Positions 32,060-43,100 of a stretch of DNA of 64,000 nt are shown here, one piece after another. The DNA is from Theocolax elegans. Lineage: Eukaryota > Arthropoda > Insecta > Hymenoptera > Cerocephalidae. The first letter of the stretch is position 1, and each line of letters begins with the position of its first letter. The DNA lies in the NCBI GenBank assembly GCA_026168455.1, contig CM047426.1, positions 56,611,761 to 56,675,760 of the forward strand. Direction: 5' to 3'. The notes beneath the pieces were generated by a model. It searched no databases. It was not told where the DNA came from and worked only from the letters and a program-made list of their open reading frames with translations. Made by a program: the position numbers and the translations under genes.

Positions 32060-32573
32060 AGATAACATTTTATAATTGTTCATATGTGCAGATCCTTACA
32101 ACATGTCTTCTTAGGTACAAAATGATCCATATTTAAAAACAAATTTTCTATATTATAGCCAAGAAATAAAAATGTGTATACACAAATTAAACTAATACTA
32201 CAGAAAATAGTATTCTTTGGAATTATTACGCTTGCTACTAAGCTGAATGCTAAGAATATTAAATATTGACAATTAGTACTATAAACAAGAAGCAGTATTC
32301 TTGACAATCAGCGTAGAGACATGCATACAATCCGAACAAAAATCTTATTTTATGTATTGGAAGTATAAATGATGATTTAAGTTTGTTAGATGTTGTGTAC
32401 AGAAAGTTGTTTTGTAATATGGATTATTTTGTGCCATTTGCTTTAAATAGGAAAATAATTACTGTTGTTCAGTGTACACTAAAATTGTTTTGAAAAATTG
32501 ATTATAATTTAGTATTCCAAAATTTTGAGCTTATGGAATGTACAATTCCGAGACCGACCCCGTTCCGAATCCC
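32060..32573. other. AT-rich spacer
   Basis: No gene or element recognised. Confidence 0.5.
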
Positions 32574-32849
32574 AATTTCCGTATTTCCGAAACCAAGATA
32601 ACTGGAGTTCTACGTGCGCACATGTGAACCCTCATTACGAATCCAGTCTGATTGACAAATATTACCTGCGCACACGTATATTTGTGATTCAGATACTCCG
32701 AATACCATCCGTATTTCCGTATTTCCAAAACCAAGATAATTAGAGTTCTACGTGCGCACACGTGAACCCTCGTTATGCACTTGATCTGATTAACAAACAC
32801 TACGTGCGGAAACGTGTATTTGCGAATCAAATACTCCGAATACTAACCA
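32574..32849. repeat. ~138-bp tandem repeat, two units
   Basis: Both units run TTTCCGTATTTCC(G/A)AAACCAAGATAA, GAGTTCTACGTGCGCACA(T/C)GTGAACCCTC, CTGATT(G/A)ACAAA, ATACTCCGAATAC. Unit 2 starts near 32711. Partial copies of the CCGTATTTCC word occur on both sides. ORFs across it are repeat artefacts. 32850-33235 shows nothing else. Confidence 0.75.
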
Positions 32850-33235
32850 CACTCCGTATTCCATACTCCGTAACTCGAGACCGATAGAAGTGAAAATCCC
32901 GTTTTATTTCGAGCGACCGCGAGCATATCGGGTAAACCGGAGCGTAGAAAAGCTAGATTGTAAATTCGAGTACATCTGTCTATTGTAAGTAACTCTCCTG
33001 TTTTGTGTTTGTTTTACATTCAATACAGCAAGGATCCGGAAATTATCATTTTAGATTAAGGGTTACTTTGTAAATTAGTATAAGCTTAAAATATATTTTG
33101 TTAATTATTTTGAATAACTTTTTTAATTATTTAAAGACCTTTCCTTATCAAAATCCTGACACTGAACTGAACCTTTCCGTATAGAAGGAAAGGCGGATCG
33201 TTACAACACAAAAAAAAGTCTCGAACTTTTTGCCT

Positions 33236-33403
33236 GTATCCCGGAAACAAATACAGTATCTCGAAAACTTCTTCAAGAAATGTTATATCTTGCTGATTTT
33301 GTGCCCGGAAACCTACTTCAGAAATTTTTTAGCTCGGAAACTGATCCCGAAACATTTCTGCCCGGAAACTGATCCCGGAAAATTTAAGCCCGGAAACTAC
33401 CCT
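33236..33403. repeat. Cluster of CCCGGAAAC words
   Basis: CCCGGAAAC or close variants occur about seven times, including GCCCGGAAACTGATCCCGGAAAA, ending at a TA run (33405-33430). Mirror image of the cluster at 26978-27180. Confidence 0.6.
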
Positions 33404-33404
33404 T

Positions 33405-33430
33405 ATATATATATATATATATATATATAT
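33405..33430. repeat. (TA)n microsatellite
   Basis: Simple TA run. Confidence 0.95.
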
Positions 33431-33519
33431 CTGTATGTATGTGTACTTATGCAGACTCAAAATTTTTACCTATAACCCAATACCCTATAACCCTATTTTT
33501 CATGTAAAAAATTTTTTTT

Positions 33520-33620
33520 GTGTCCGCATAAGTAGTGATAGAATAATTTTTTTCGAGTAAAATTATGCGGACGTCCGCATAAGTCCATCAAAGTCTGCAT
33601 AAGTCGAGTTACAGTACTAA
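33520..33620 (-). mobile_element. Possible end of a pogo/Tigger-like element
   Basis: On the minus strand the text reads TACTGTAACTCGACTTATGC, followed by ACTTATGCGGAC repeats. A perfect 20-bp palindrome TTATGCGGACGTCCGCATAA lies at 33563-33582. This resembles TA-flanked terminal sequences of the pogo/Tigger group, but no second end was located. Confidence 0.3.
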
Positions 33621-33646
33621 AGTAGTCAGCACAACTCTAGATGTAC

Positions 33647-33648
<2 letters not shown>

Positions 33649-33682
<34 letters not shown>
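33649..33682. repeat. (TA)n microsatellite
   Basis: Simple TA run immediately before the divergent LTR. Confidence 0.95.
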
Positions 33683-33685
<3 letters not shown>

Positions 33686-34660
33686 CCCGCGCAAGCTAAA
33701 GAGTCCCTAATATAAGCATACCTACTTATGTATCCTCATCGTATAACTACCTACCCGCACTGTAAATAAATGCTGCCTACCCTTACAGACTAAAAACCCA
33801 AACCCAAGAACAGCACAGATAAACACAGACGAAGCACTAGGGTGGCGTTGAAGGCGATGGGCGAGCTCAGCTGACATCAGGTAGACTCCTCCGGGTCTGA
33901 CACCGCAAACAAGACGGATTGAGGTATACTATTATTGAAGAAACCTCGAGGACCCTCTTTAGCTCCACAGGACTGCAATCAAGGCGAAGAGGCACATCCA
34001 GGCAGTAAGCTGTGAAAGCTCTAAGGCCAACCAGAATGCAGCTGTAAAAGAGTAACTTAATTTTTACAAGCACGAATTAAGAGAACCAAGAGCAAGGAAG
34101 AAGATATACAGCTGTATGTAGAGGACGTGGATCAAGAAAATACATGTACAGCTGTATGTAAACACAACAGCTGTGAAAGAAACAGTATAGGACAGCATAA
34201 GGTTAGGTTACTATACATAAACAATGTGTATAGCAGGCCTACTGAAATATACACTAAATGAATACACATACTCGCGTAATCCCCACAACGAGACAATTAT
34301 TTGGAGTGGTATGAGGGGTGAAACTCACACCGTACTAATTAGTCGAAGCACAGAAATATGGAACGAGTGGTTGGTACCTAGCAGGAATTATAACTGCATT
34401 GCCGAGACGTAAACAGCATCAGGACACCGTACACCATACATCAGACTTGTACCGCTACAGCCTGAATATAGCGGTAATCGACTCGCGCGTTCGATGCGAG
34501 ATCGATGTACCGCGTGCACAGTACGTAACGCGGATCCTGTTACCCTTGGAGCGAATCTACGGTACTCTCGATAACCCGGAAATTATCAATCAAGTTATTG
34601 TCGCGTATAAACGCGGCTAGCGCCCACCCTTTCATTTGTATTGATAGTTGGTAATAAATA
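33683..34660 (+). mobile_element. Divergent solo LTR, same lineage as LTR 1-3, plus orientation
   Basis: In plus orientation it follows the sense order of LTR 2: CTACCTACCCGCA, GCTGCCTACCCTTACA, GGCGATGGGCGAGCTCAG, ACTCCTCCGGGTCTGA, TGCAATCAAGGCGA, two TACAGCTGTA palindromes (34107, 34147), the sORF-like block at 34399-34550, the hairpin GTCGCG...CGCGGC (34600-34617), then GCGCCCACCCTTT and AATAAA (34653-34658). The first ~60 bases and the last ~70 bases of a complete LTR are missing or unrecognisable. No internal region or target duplication is visible. Confidence 0.75.
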
Positions 34661-34725
34661 CCTATATCATAATAACAATAATAATATCTCTATATTTGTA
34701 ATTCTTCCTTCCTTATATGCATATA

Positions 34726-34941
34726 TATATGGGATATTCCACGTGAAGTGGTCCGATAAAAATTTTAAAATGAACCAAATTTTGGGTACACATTGCAAAT
34801 GTTTTTTAGAATATAGAAAAAAAATTTTAGGTACTGGAATCTATTTGCTCAAAAGTTATACTAACCTCAAAAAGTTTTTTTCAACATCAACTGGGTGTAC
34901 CGCTATTTAACTAAAAATTTATCAACTTTAACTATAGAATA
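34726..34941 (+). repeat. Dispersed repeat with ATTCCACGTG, copy 2
   Basis: Inverted relative to 26648-26870 and similar along its whole length. 34942-35048 holds nothing recognised. Confidence 0.7.
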
Positions 34942-35048
34942 TTATATGTAACATTCGTTGCTTATTATGTCTAGAATTTATTCTTCTGGGTTAGAATTTC
35001 TAATCTCTAGGTCAATGACAAATAAACTCCATGTCAATATTAAACTTG

Positions 35049-35378
35049 AAAAAAGTGTAAGTGCGCCACATTTGATATTTGATCCAAAAGTCTGAAAGAA
35101 AGCTTGGAGAAATACCTTTTAAAGGGTCTGTAGCATTTTTATGGCCTTCAATTCTGTAAAAAGTTATGATAATTTAAAGAAAGATAAAAAATTCACAAAA
35201 ATTAATATGGTAATTCTCATTTAAATTTTAAAAAAAATTTCGTGTTCTTTAAATCATCATAACTTTTTACAGAATTAAAGACCATAAAAATGCTACAGAC
35301 CATTTAAAAGGTATTGCTCCAAGCTTTCTTTTAGACTTTTGAATAAAAAAATCAATTGTGGCGCACTTACACTTTTTT
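35049..35378. mobile_element. 330-bp foldback element
   Basis: Perfect 22-bp terminal inverted repeats (AAAAAAGTGTAAGTGCGCCACA at 35049-35070 and its complement at 35357-35378) continue inward as imperfect arms to about 35180 and 35250: AAAGCTTGGAG/CTCCAAGCTTT, TCTGTAGCATTTTTATGG/CCATAAAAATGCTACAGA and TTCTGTAAAAAGTTATGAT. It is MITE-like with no coding capacity. Superfamily unknown. Confidence 0.75.
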
Positions 35379-35379
35379 T

Positions 35380-35452
35380 AATAATAAGATATTGTAATAA
35401 TAATGTTTGTGTGTTATTATTCTTAACATTATTATTACAATATCTTATTATT
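35380..35452. repeat. Perfect 28-bp inverted repeat
   Basis: Arms 35380-35407 and 35425-35452 are exact reverse complements with a 17-nt loop, starting one base after the foldback element. It is A+T-only apart from a few G/C, and would form a strong hairpin. Confidence 0.9.
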
Positions 35453-35698
35453 ATTTATTACGTTACAAATTCATTATTATTTCATATATTATTTCGTTAC
35501 TGTGCAAAAATTTAGCTTAACTTTTTCGCTTAGAAAGATTTTTTTATACACACCACCGCTTGAAAGTTTAATCTCACCAAAGTATAATTATTTTGTTCCT
35601 TTTGTAAATAGTGTTTCTTTGATTGATAAGTAAATATCATTGTTAATTAAAATAACATTAAATGTGTATTTTTTATGGACATACATTTCTGTTTAGAC

Positions 35699-36305
35699 TA
35701 CTGCTAAAAAATTTATGTTCACTCAAGTAAAAATCGACTCAACTTCAAAGTTTAATATCTCCGGTCCAAGAAATGCTACAGAAACCTGTGGGGGCTCACT
35801 TGAAAACTTATTTTAAGAGCTTTCGACTGGTATGTAGACAAAATAAAAAAATATTTGTTTTATTATTTTTATAAGCAAAAATTTAAATCGAAAACATTTA
35901 GATCGATTACTTCCAGAAGCATGAAAAGCACTTGTTGAAGAAAAAACCTTCATAACTTTCTTAAAAATGATGCTAGGATAAAAATAAAAAAACGGTTTGA
36001 AAGCTCTTGAAAAAAGCTTTAATTTTGATTGCATGAGATATTAATTTAAATAGTTTACTCAAAAGTGCTAGCGATTGAAAAATCAACTAAATTCTTAATT
36101 TTTTTGTTTTAAATTTTTGTTTATAAATATAATAAAAAAAAGAAATATTTTACGTCAATTACAGACCAAACAACAGCTACTAAAGTTAGCTTTCGAATGC
36201 GCCTTTGCAGGAATCTGTAGCATTATTTGGACCGGAGATATAAAACTTTGAAGTTGAGTCGATTTTTTTTGGTGAGCTTAAACTTTTGAGCGGTAGATTG
36301 TGTAT
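35699..36305. mobile_element. ~600-bp element with long terminal inverted repeats
   Basis: AAAATCGACTCAACTTCAAAGTTT...ATCTCCGGTCCAA (35729-35776) is mirrored by TTGGACCGGAGAT...AAACTTTGAAGTTGAGTCGATTTT (36224-36270). Weaker pairing extends outward (CTGCTAAAA.../...TTTTGAGCGG). A fragment like the outer end also occurs at 35545-35575 (CCGCTTGAAAGTTTAATCTCACC). There is no ORF. Confidence 0.7.
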
Positions 36306-37261
36306 ATAGGGTAATGTAGTGAGAATCATTTTCACTTACTGCCGGACTTCCCGGGTGAGGTGCAATACACATGACCATGAATTATATCTTGTAGCCTTTT
36401 TTTTGTCTGCGTGTGGGTATCGACACCCACTATGTATGGACTCTCATTGGTCTGGTGTAATATACCGGAACATATGGGTTGAGTCCTGCATCGTTTTTGT
36501 TTTCCTTTTCTTTTTCCTCCACTCGTAATCCATTTTTCTTCCAGAATCCATTTACAAAAACGGTCTACTACAATGGGACGATAAAGATTCGCAAAACGTT
36601 TACTTAAAAGATGACTTCACATCGGGATAGACGTCATTGCGAGAATGACGTCATATGAAAGTCAGGGAAACATTGACTGGAAGCAGCTTTATATAATAAA
36701 GATTTTCGTTAAAATTTTATTTATTTCTTATTGTTTCCATAACTTTTGACCAAATTATGACATTTGAGCTTCTTTTTTTTAAAACCATGTCTACTTGATC
36801 ACAACTATTTAATGGATTTAAGTTTGAGTAACTATGTCTATTTTCTCCGAGTTATTGGCGTTTAAGCTTAAACATATTTTATCACAATTTTTCGTTAACT
36901 GCGTACAATTTTCGTCAAACAGCGTATGAGATTGAATTTCATACGGATTCTTTCATATTTGGGTATCAAAAAACAGATCTCAATATTGCAACAAAATCCG
37001 TTTCACGGAAGGTGAAAGCCTTCCTTATTAGTAGGGCTTCAAATATTTGTGGAAGTTTAATCGCTAATTAAAAGTATTCTGTTGCTTTATAAATTGCACT
37101 TCTTTATTTTTGGTCGTACTGTTTTGACATTTTGACCAAAAATGGTAAATATGTAAAAAAAAATAATAAATAGCTTAAAAGGGCAAGCATGGGGCGATCC
37201 CTTATATTTTAAGTTTTTATATACTTTTAAATTCTGTACATGAATTTCACAATATACTTAC
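36306..37261. other. Unassigned DNA downstream of the heat-shock-type promoter
   Basis: AT-rich sequence with no recognisable coding exon. It is where the transcript from 37340 would run. I looked for an HSP70/HSP90-type start on the minus strand and saw none. Confidence 0.4.
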
Positions 37262-37433
37262 GCCTGAATCTAAAACGGCGGGCACTTCGCTCACTGTTAC
37301 CACGAGTCTCACGATATTTAAGAACAAGACTGAAGACTAAAGGCGTTAGATGGTGAGTTCGCGGGTTTATAAAGACTCGAAAGAAAGATGGACTCGCGAA
37401 TGTTCTAGAACCATATGAGAGTCGCGGGCCAAT
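37262..37433 (-). promoter_or_regulatory. Heat-shock-type promoter and first exon
   Basis: On the minus strand, in order: inverted CCAAT box (plus CCAAT 37429-37433), heat-shock element of three perfect alternating pentamers (37397-37411, plus strand cGAAt-gTTCt-aGAAc), 26 bp to TATAAA (37366-37371), a plausible start near 37340, and a 5' splice site GTAAGT (37256-37261) after exon sequence ending at 37262. Spacing matches animal hsp promoters, where HSF trimers bind the alternating nGAAn units. A non-coding first exon followed by an intron would suit an hsp83-type gene, but no such gene follows in the window. An 84-codon ORF across it (37227-37481) is not convincing. Confidence 0.65.
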
Positions 37434-37708
37434 CAGCGATGAACGCGATTCAGACACGGCGTAGGTGGGAGTAGTTAACAATTGTCAAATCGGCATGTTC
37501 GCAGGTCAGCGACCGACATCACTGCGTGTAACGACTGATTAAGCAAAATTTGTAAATTTATTTAAAGGCTTTATAGGTTAATTTTTATAAGTGCATATAT
37601 GTATCAGAATAAATTCAAAATTATTAAAAATGAATATTTGCAATAATGTAGACGTCTGTGTGGGATGTCACACCGCTATATATTTTCCACGCAATCGTTT
37701 TCTCCAAA

Positions 37709-40130
37709 TTGTTAGGCAGACGATGCACGAAGCGTTACCAAATAATTTTACAATAATCATTTTGACGTCTACTACTATACCTTTTACACTCAATCGTTTT
37801 CTACATTTTGATACACAGACGATGCAGGAATTTTGAAAGCAAAATTGTTACAATAATCGTTTTGACAACTATTACTGAACATTTTCCACGAAATCGTTTT
37901 CTACATTTTCATACTCAGACGATGCAGGAATTTCGAAACCAAAATTATTACAATAATCATTTTTAAGACTACTGCTATACACAATTCTATGCGATCGTTT
38001 TCTGCATATTGTTAGGTAGACGATGCACGAATTGTTACCAAATAATTTTACAATAATCGTTTTGACAGCTATTACTATACATTTTCCATGCAAACGTTTG
38101 CTGCATTTTGATACGCAGACGATGCAGGAATTTTGAAACCAAAATTATTACAATAATCTATGTAACAATTATTGCTATACACAATTCCATGCGATCGTTT
38201 TCTGCATTTTGTAGGCACATGCACGAAAAGTTACCAAATAATTTTACAATAAATGATTTGACAACTATTACTATATATTTTCCACGCAATCGTTTTCTGC
38301 ATTTTGATACGCAGACGATGCAGAAATTTTGAAACCAAAATTATTGCATGTATATAATAATATCGGCCTCTCCGAACTAAATGCTTTACTTTCGAATAAA
38401 AGCGTGACTATCTAAAGTAAAGCATTTACTTCGGAGAGACCGATATTATTATATACATATACATATTACCGAACGTTAAAATTTTGTACCAAATTATTAC
38501 AATAATCAATAAAATAACTATTGCTGTACACAATTCTATGTGATCGTTTCTGCATTTTGTTAGGCAGACGATGCACGAATTGGTACCACAAAATTTTACA
38601 ATGATCATTTTGAAGACTACTGCTATACATTTTCCACGCAATCGTTTTCTGTATATTGATATGCAGACGATGCAGGAATTTTGAATCCAAAAATATTACA
38701 ATAATCATTTTAACAATTATTGCTATACACAATTTTGTGCGATCGTTTTCTGCATTTAGTTAGGTAGACGATGCACGAATAGGTACCAAATAATTTTACA
38801 ATAATTAATTTGACAACTATTACTATACATTTTTTACACAATCGTTTTCTGCATTTTGATACACAGACGATGCAGGAATTTTGAAACCAAAATACTACAA
38901 TAATCATTTTAACAATTATTGCTATACACAATTCTATGCGATCGTATTCTGCATTTTGTTACGCAGACGCTGCATGCATAATTACCACAAAATTTTACAT
39001 TAATCGTTTTGACAACTATTAATGTACATTTTCCACGCAATCGTTTTCAGCATTTCGATACGCAGACGATGCAGGAATTTTGACACCATAATTATTACAA
39101 TAATCAATTTAACAATTATTGCTATACACAATTCTATGCGATCGTTTTCTGAATTTTGTTAGGCTGATGATGCACGCATAATTACCACAAAATTTTACAA
39201 TTATCGTTTTGACAACTATTAATGTACATTTTCCACGCAATCGTTTTCTACATTTTGATATGCAGACGATTCAGGAATTTTGAAACCAAAATATTACAAT
39301 AATCATTTTAACAATTATTGCTATACACAATTCTATGCGATCGTATTCTGCAGTTTGTTACGCAGACGATGCAGGCATAATTACCACAAAATTTTACAAT
39401 AATCATTTTGAATACTACTGCTATTCATTTTCCACGCAATCGTTTTCTGTATTTTGTATGCAGACGATGCAGGAATTTTGATAACAAAATCACTACATTA
39501 ATCAATTTAATAATTATTGCTATACACAATTCTATGCGATCGTTTTCTGCATTTTGTTAGGTAGACGATGCACGAATAGTTACCAAATAATTTTACAATA
39601 ATTGATTTGACAACTATTACTATACATTATCCACCCAATGGTTTTCTGCATTTTAATACGCACACGTTGCCGAAATTTTGAAACCAAAATTATTACAGTA
39701 ATCAAATTGATAATTATTGCTATACACAATTCTATGCGATCGTGTTCTGCATTTTGTTATGCAGACGTTGCACGAATAGTTACCACAAAATTTTACATTA
39801 ATCAATTTGACGACTACTGCTATACATTTTCGACCAAATCGTATTCTGTATTTTAATATTCAGACGGTGCAGGAATATTGAATCCAAAATCATTACAATA
39901 ATCAATTAAATAATTATTGCTATACGTCATTCTATGCGATCGTTTTCTGCATTTTGTTAAGTAGACGATGCATGCATAATTACCATAAAATTATACAATA
40001 ATCATTTGGACGACTACTGCTATACATTTTCCACGCAATCGTTTTCTGTATTTTGTATGCAGACGATGCAGGAATTTTGATAACTAAATCACTACAATAA
40101 TCAATTTAATAATTATTGCCATACGCCATA
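37709..40130. repeat. Duplicated satellite block A (copy 1 of 2)
   Basis: Near-identical to 46318-48740 at an offset of 8609-8610 nt, including the hairpin insertion and monomer-specific variants. Identity begins inside a monomer (GTTAGGCAG, 37711/46320). Confidence 0.9.
38348..38458. mobile_element. 111-bp hairpin (MITE-like) insertion in the satellite, copy 1
   Basis: Arms of 43 bp (38348-38390 and 38416-38458) pair with two mismatches around a 25-nt loop; ends ATGTATATAATAATATCGG and complement. The sequence is unrelated to the satellite. It is followed by ~33 bp of further non-satellite DNA before the monomer resumes. Confidence 0.85.
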
Positions 40131-43100
40131 CTATGCGATCGTTTTTTGCATTTTTTTAGGCAGACGATGCAGGCATAATTACCACAAAATTTTACAATAA
40201 TCATTTTGACGACTATTGCTGTACATTTTCCATGCAGTCGTATACAGCGTTTTGTTAGGCAGACGATGCAGGAATTTTGAAATCAAAATTATTATAATAA
40301 TCAATTTAACAACTATTGCTATACACAATTCTATGCGATCGTTATCTGCATATTGTAGGCTGACGATGAACGAATAGTTACCAAATAATTTTACTATAAT
40401 TGATTTGACAAATATTACTATACATTTTCCACGCAATCGTTTTCTGCAGTTTGATACGCAGACGATGCAGGAATTTTGAAACCAAAATTATTACAATAAT
40501 CAAATAAACAACTATTGCTATACACAATTCTATGTGATCTTTTCTACATTTTGTTATGCACACGTCGCACGAATAGTTACCACAAAAATTTACAATAATC
40601 GTTTTGACAACTAGTAATGTACATTTTCCATGCAATCGTTATCTGCATTTTATACGCAGACGATGCAGGAATTTTGAAACCAAACTCATTACAATAATCA
40701 ATTTAACAACTATTGCTATACACAATTATATTTGATCGTTTCTGCATTTTGTTAGGCAGACGATGCACGATTTGTTATCAAATAATTTTACATTAATCGT
40801 TTCTTACAACTATTCTGTACATTTTCCTCGCGTTCGTTTTCTGCATTTTGATTCGCAGACTATGCAAGAATTTTGATACCATAATTATTACAATAATTAA
40901 TTAAATAATCATTGCTATACACAGTTCTATGCAATCGTATTCTGCATTTTGTCATGCAGACGCAACACGAATAGTTACCAAAAAATTTTACAATAATCGT
41001 TTTGACAACTATTACTATACATTTTCCACGCAACCGTTTCCTACATTTTGATCCGCAGACAATGCAGGAATTTTGAAACCAAAATGATTATAATAGTCAG
41101 TTTATGAACTATTGCAAAACGGAATTCTATGCGATCGTTTTCTGCATTTTGTTAGCCAGACGATGCACGAACTGTTACCAAATAATTTTACAATTATCGT
41201 TTTGACAACTATATTTTAGTACGCAGACGATGCAGGAATTGTTACTAAATAATTTTACGATATTTGTTTTGGAAAGTACTACTACACATTTTCCACGCAA
41301 CCGTTGTCTGGATTTTGTTAGATAGACAAAGCACGAATTGTTACCAAATAATTTTACAATGCTCGTTTTGACAACTATTACTATACATTTACCACGCAAC
41401 CGTTTTCTGTATCTTGATATGCAGACGATGTATGAATAATTACCACAAAATTTTACAATTATCGTTTTGAAACTATTACTTTACATATTCCGCGCAAACG
41501 TTTTCTACATTTTGATACGCAGACAATGCAGGAATTTTTAAACCAAAATGATTACAATAGTCAGGTTAACAACTATTGCAAAACAGAATTCTATGCGAAC
41601 GTTTTCTGCATTTTGTTAGCCAGACGATGCACGAATTGATACCAAATAATTTTACAATAATCGTTTTGACATCTATTACTGTACATTTTCCACACAATCG
41701 TTTTCTGCATTTTGATACGCAGACGATGCAGGAATAGTTACCAAAAAATTTTACATTAATCACTTTGTCAACTACTGCTATCCATTTTCCACGCAATCGT
41801 TGTCTGCATTTTGTTAGATTCGACAAAGCACGAATTGTTACCAAATAATTTTACAATAATCGTTTTTACATCTATTACTGTACATTTTACACGCAATCGT
41901 TTTCTGTTTTTTGATATGCAGAGGATGCAGGAATTTTGAAAACAAAATTATTACAATAATTAATTTAACAATTAGTGCTATACACAATTCTATGTGATCG
42001 TTTTCTGCATTTTGTTAGGCAGACGAATCACGCAATGTTACCAAATAATTTTACAATAATCATTTTGACAACTATTACTATACATTTTCTACGCAAAATA
42101 ATTTTACAATAATCATTTTGACAACTATTACTATACATTTTCTACGCAATCGTATTCTGCATTTGTTACGCAGACGTTGCACGAATTGTTACAAAATAAT
42201 TTTACAATAGTCGTATTGACAACTATTACTGTACATTTTCCTCGCAATCGTTTTCTGTTTTTGATATGCAGAAGATGCAGGAATTTTGAAACCAAAAGTA
42301 TTACAATAATCAATTTAACAATTATTGCCATACACAATTCGTTGCGATAGTTTTCTGCATTTCGTCAGCCAGACAATGCACGAATTGATACCAAATAATT
42401 TTACAATAATCGATTTGACATTAATTACTTTACATTTTCCACGCAATCGTTTTCTGCATTTTGTTATCAGACGCTGCACGAATTGATACCAAATAATTTA
42501 CAATATTCGTTTTGGCAACTACTACTTCACATTTTCCACGATATCGTTGTCTGCATTTTGTTAGATAGACAAAGCACGAATTGTTACCGAATACTTTTGC
42601 AATACTCGTTTTGGCAAATATTACTATACATGTTCCACGCCACCATTTTCTGTATTTTGATATGCAGACGATGTATGAATAATTACCACAAAATTTTACA
42701 GTTATCTTTTTGACAACTATTACTCTACTTTTTCCACGCAATCGTTTTCTCCATTTTGATATGCATAGGGTGCAGGAATTTTGAAAACAAAATTATTACA
42801 ATAATTAATTTAACAATTATTGCAATACTCAACTCCCTGTTATCGTTTTCTGCATTTTGTCAGCCAGACGATGCACGAATTGATACCAAATAATTTTACA
42901 ATATTCGTTTTGGCAACTACTACTTCACATTTTCCACGATATCGTTGTCTGCATTTTGTTAGATAGGCGATGCACGAATTGTTAGCAAATAATTTTACAA
43001 TAATCGTTTTGACAACTATTACTCTACATCTTCGACGCAATCGTTTTCTGCATTTTGTTAAGCATACGTAGCACGAATTGTTACCAAATAATTTTACCAT

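Noticed and set aside
34399..34620. Independent host gene at the plus ORF
   Set aside because: It lies within a divergent LTR and matches the same segment of LTR 2; discussed as an LTR small ORF instead.
37711..37719. Insect telomeric TTAGG repeats suggested by GTTAGGCAG in monomers
   Set aside because: Single TTAGG words occur once per monomer as part of a longer unit; there is no tandem TTAGG run.
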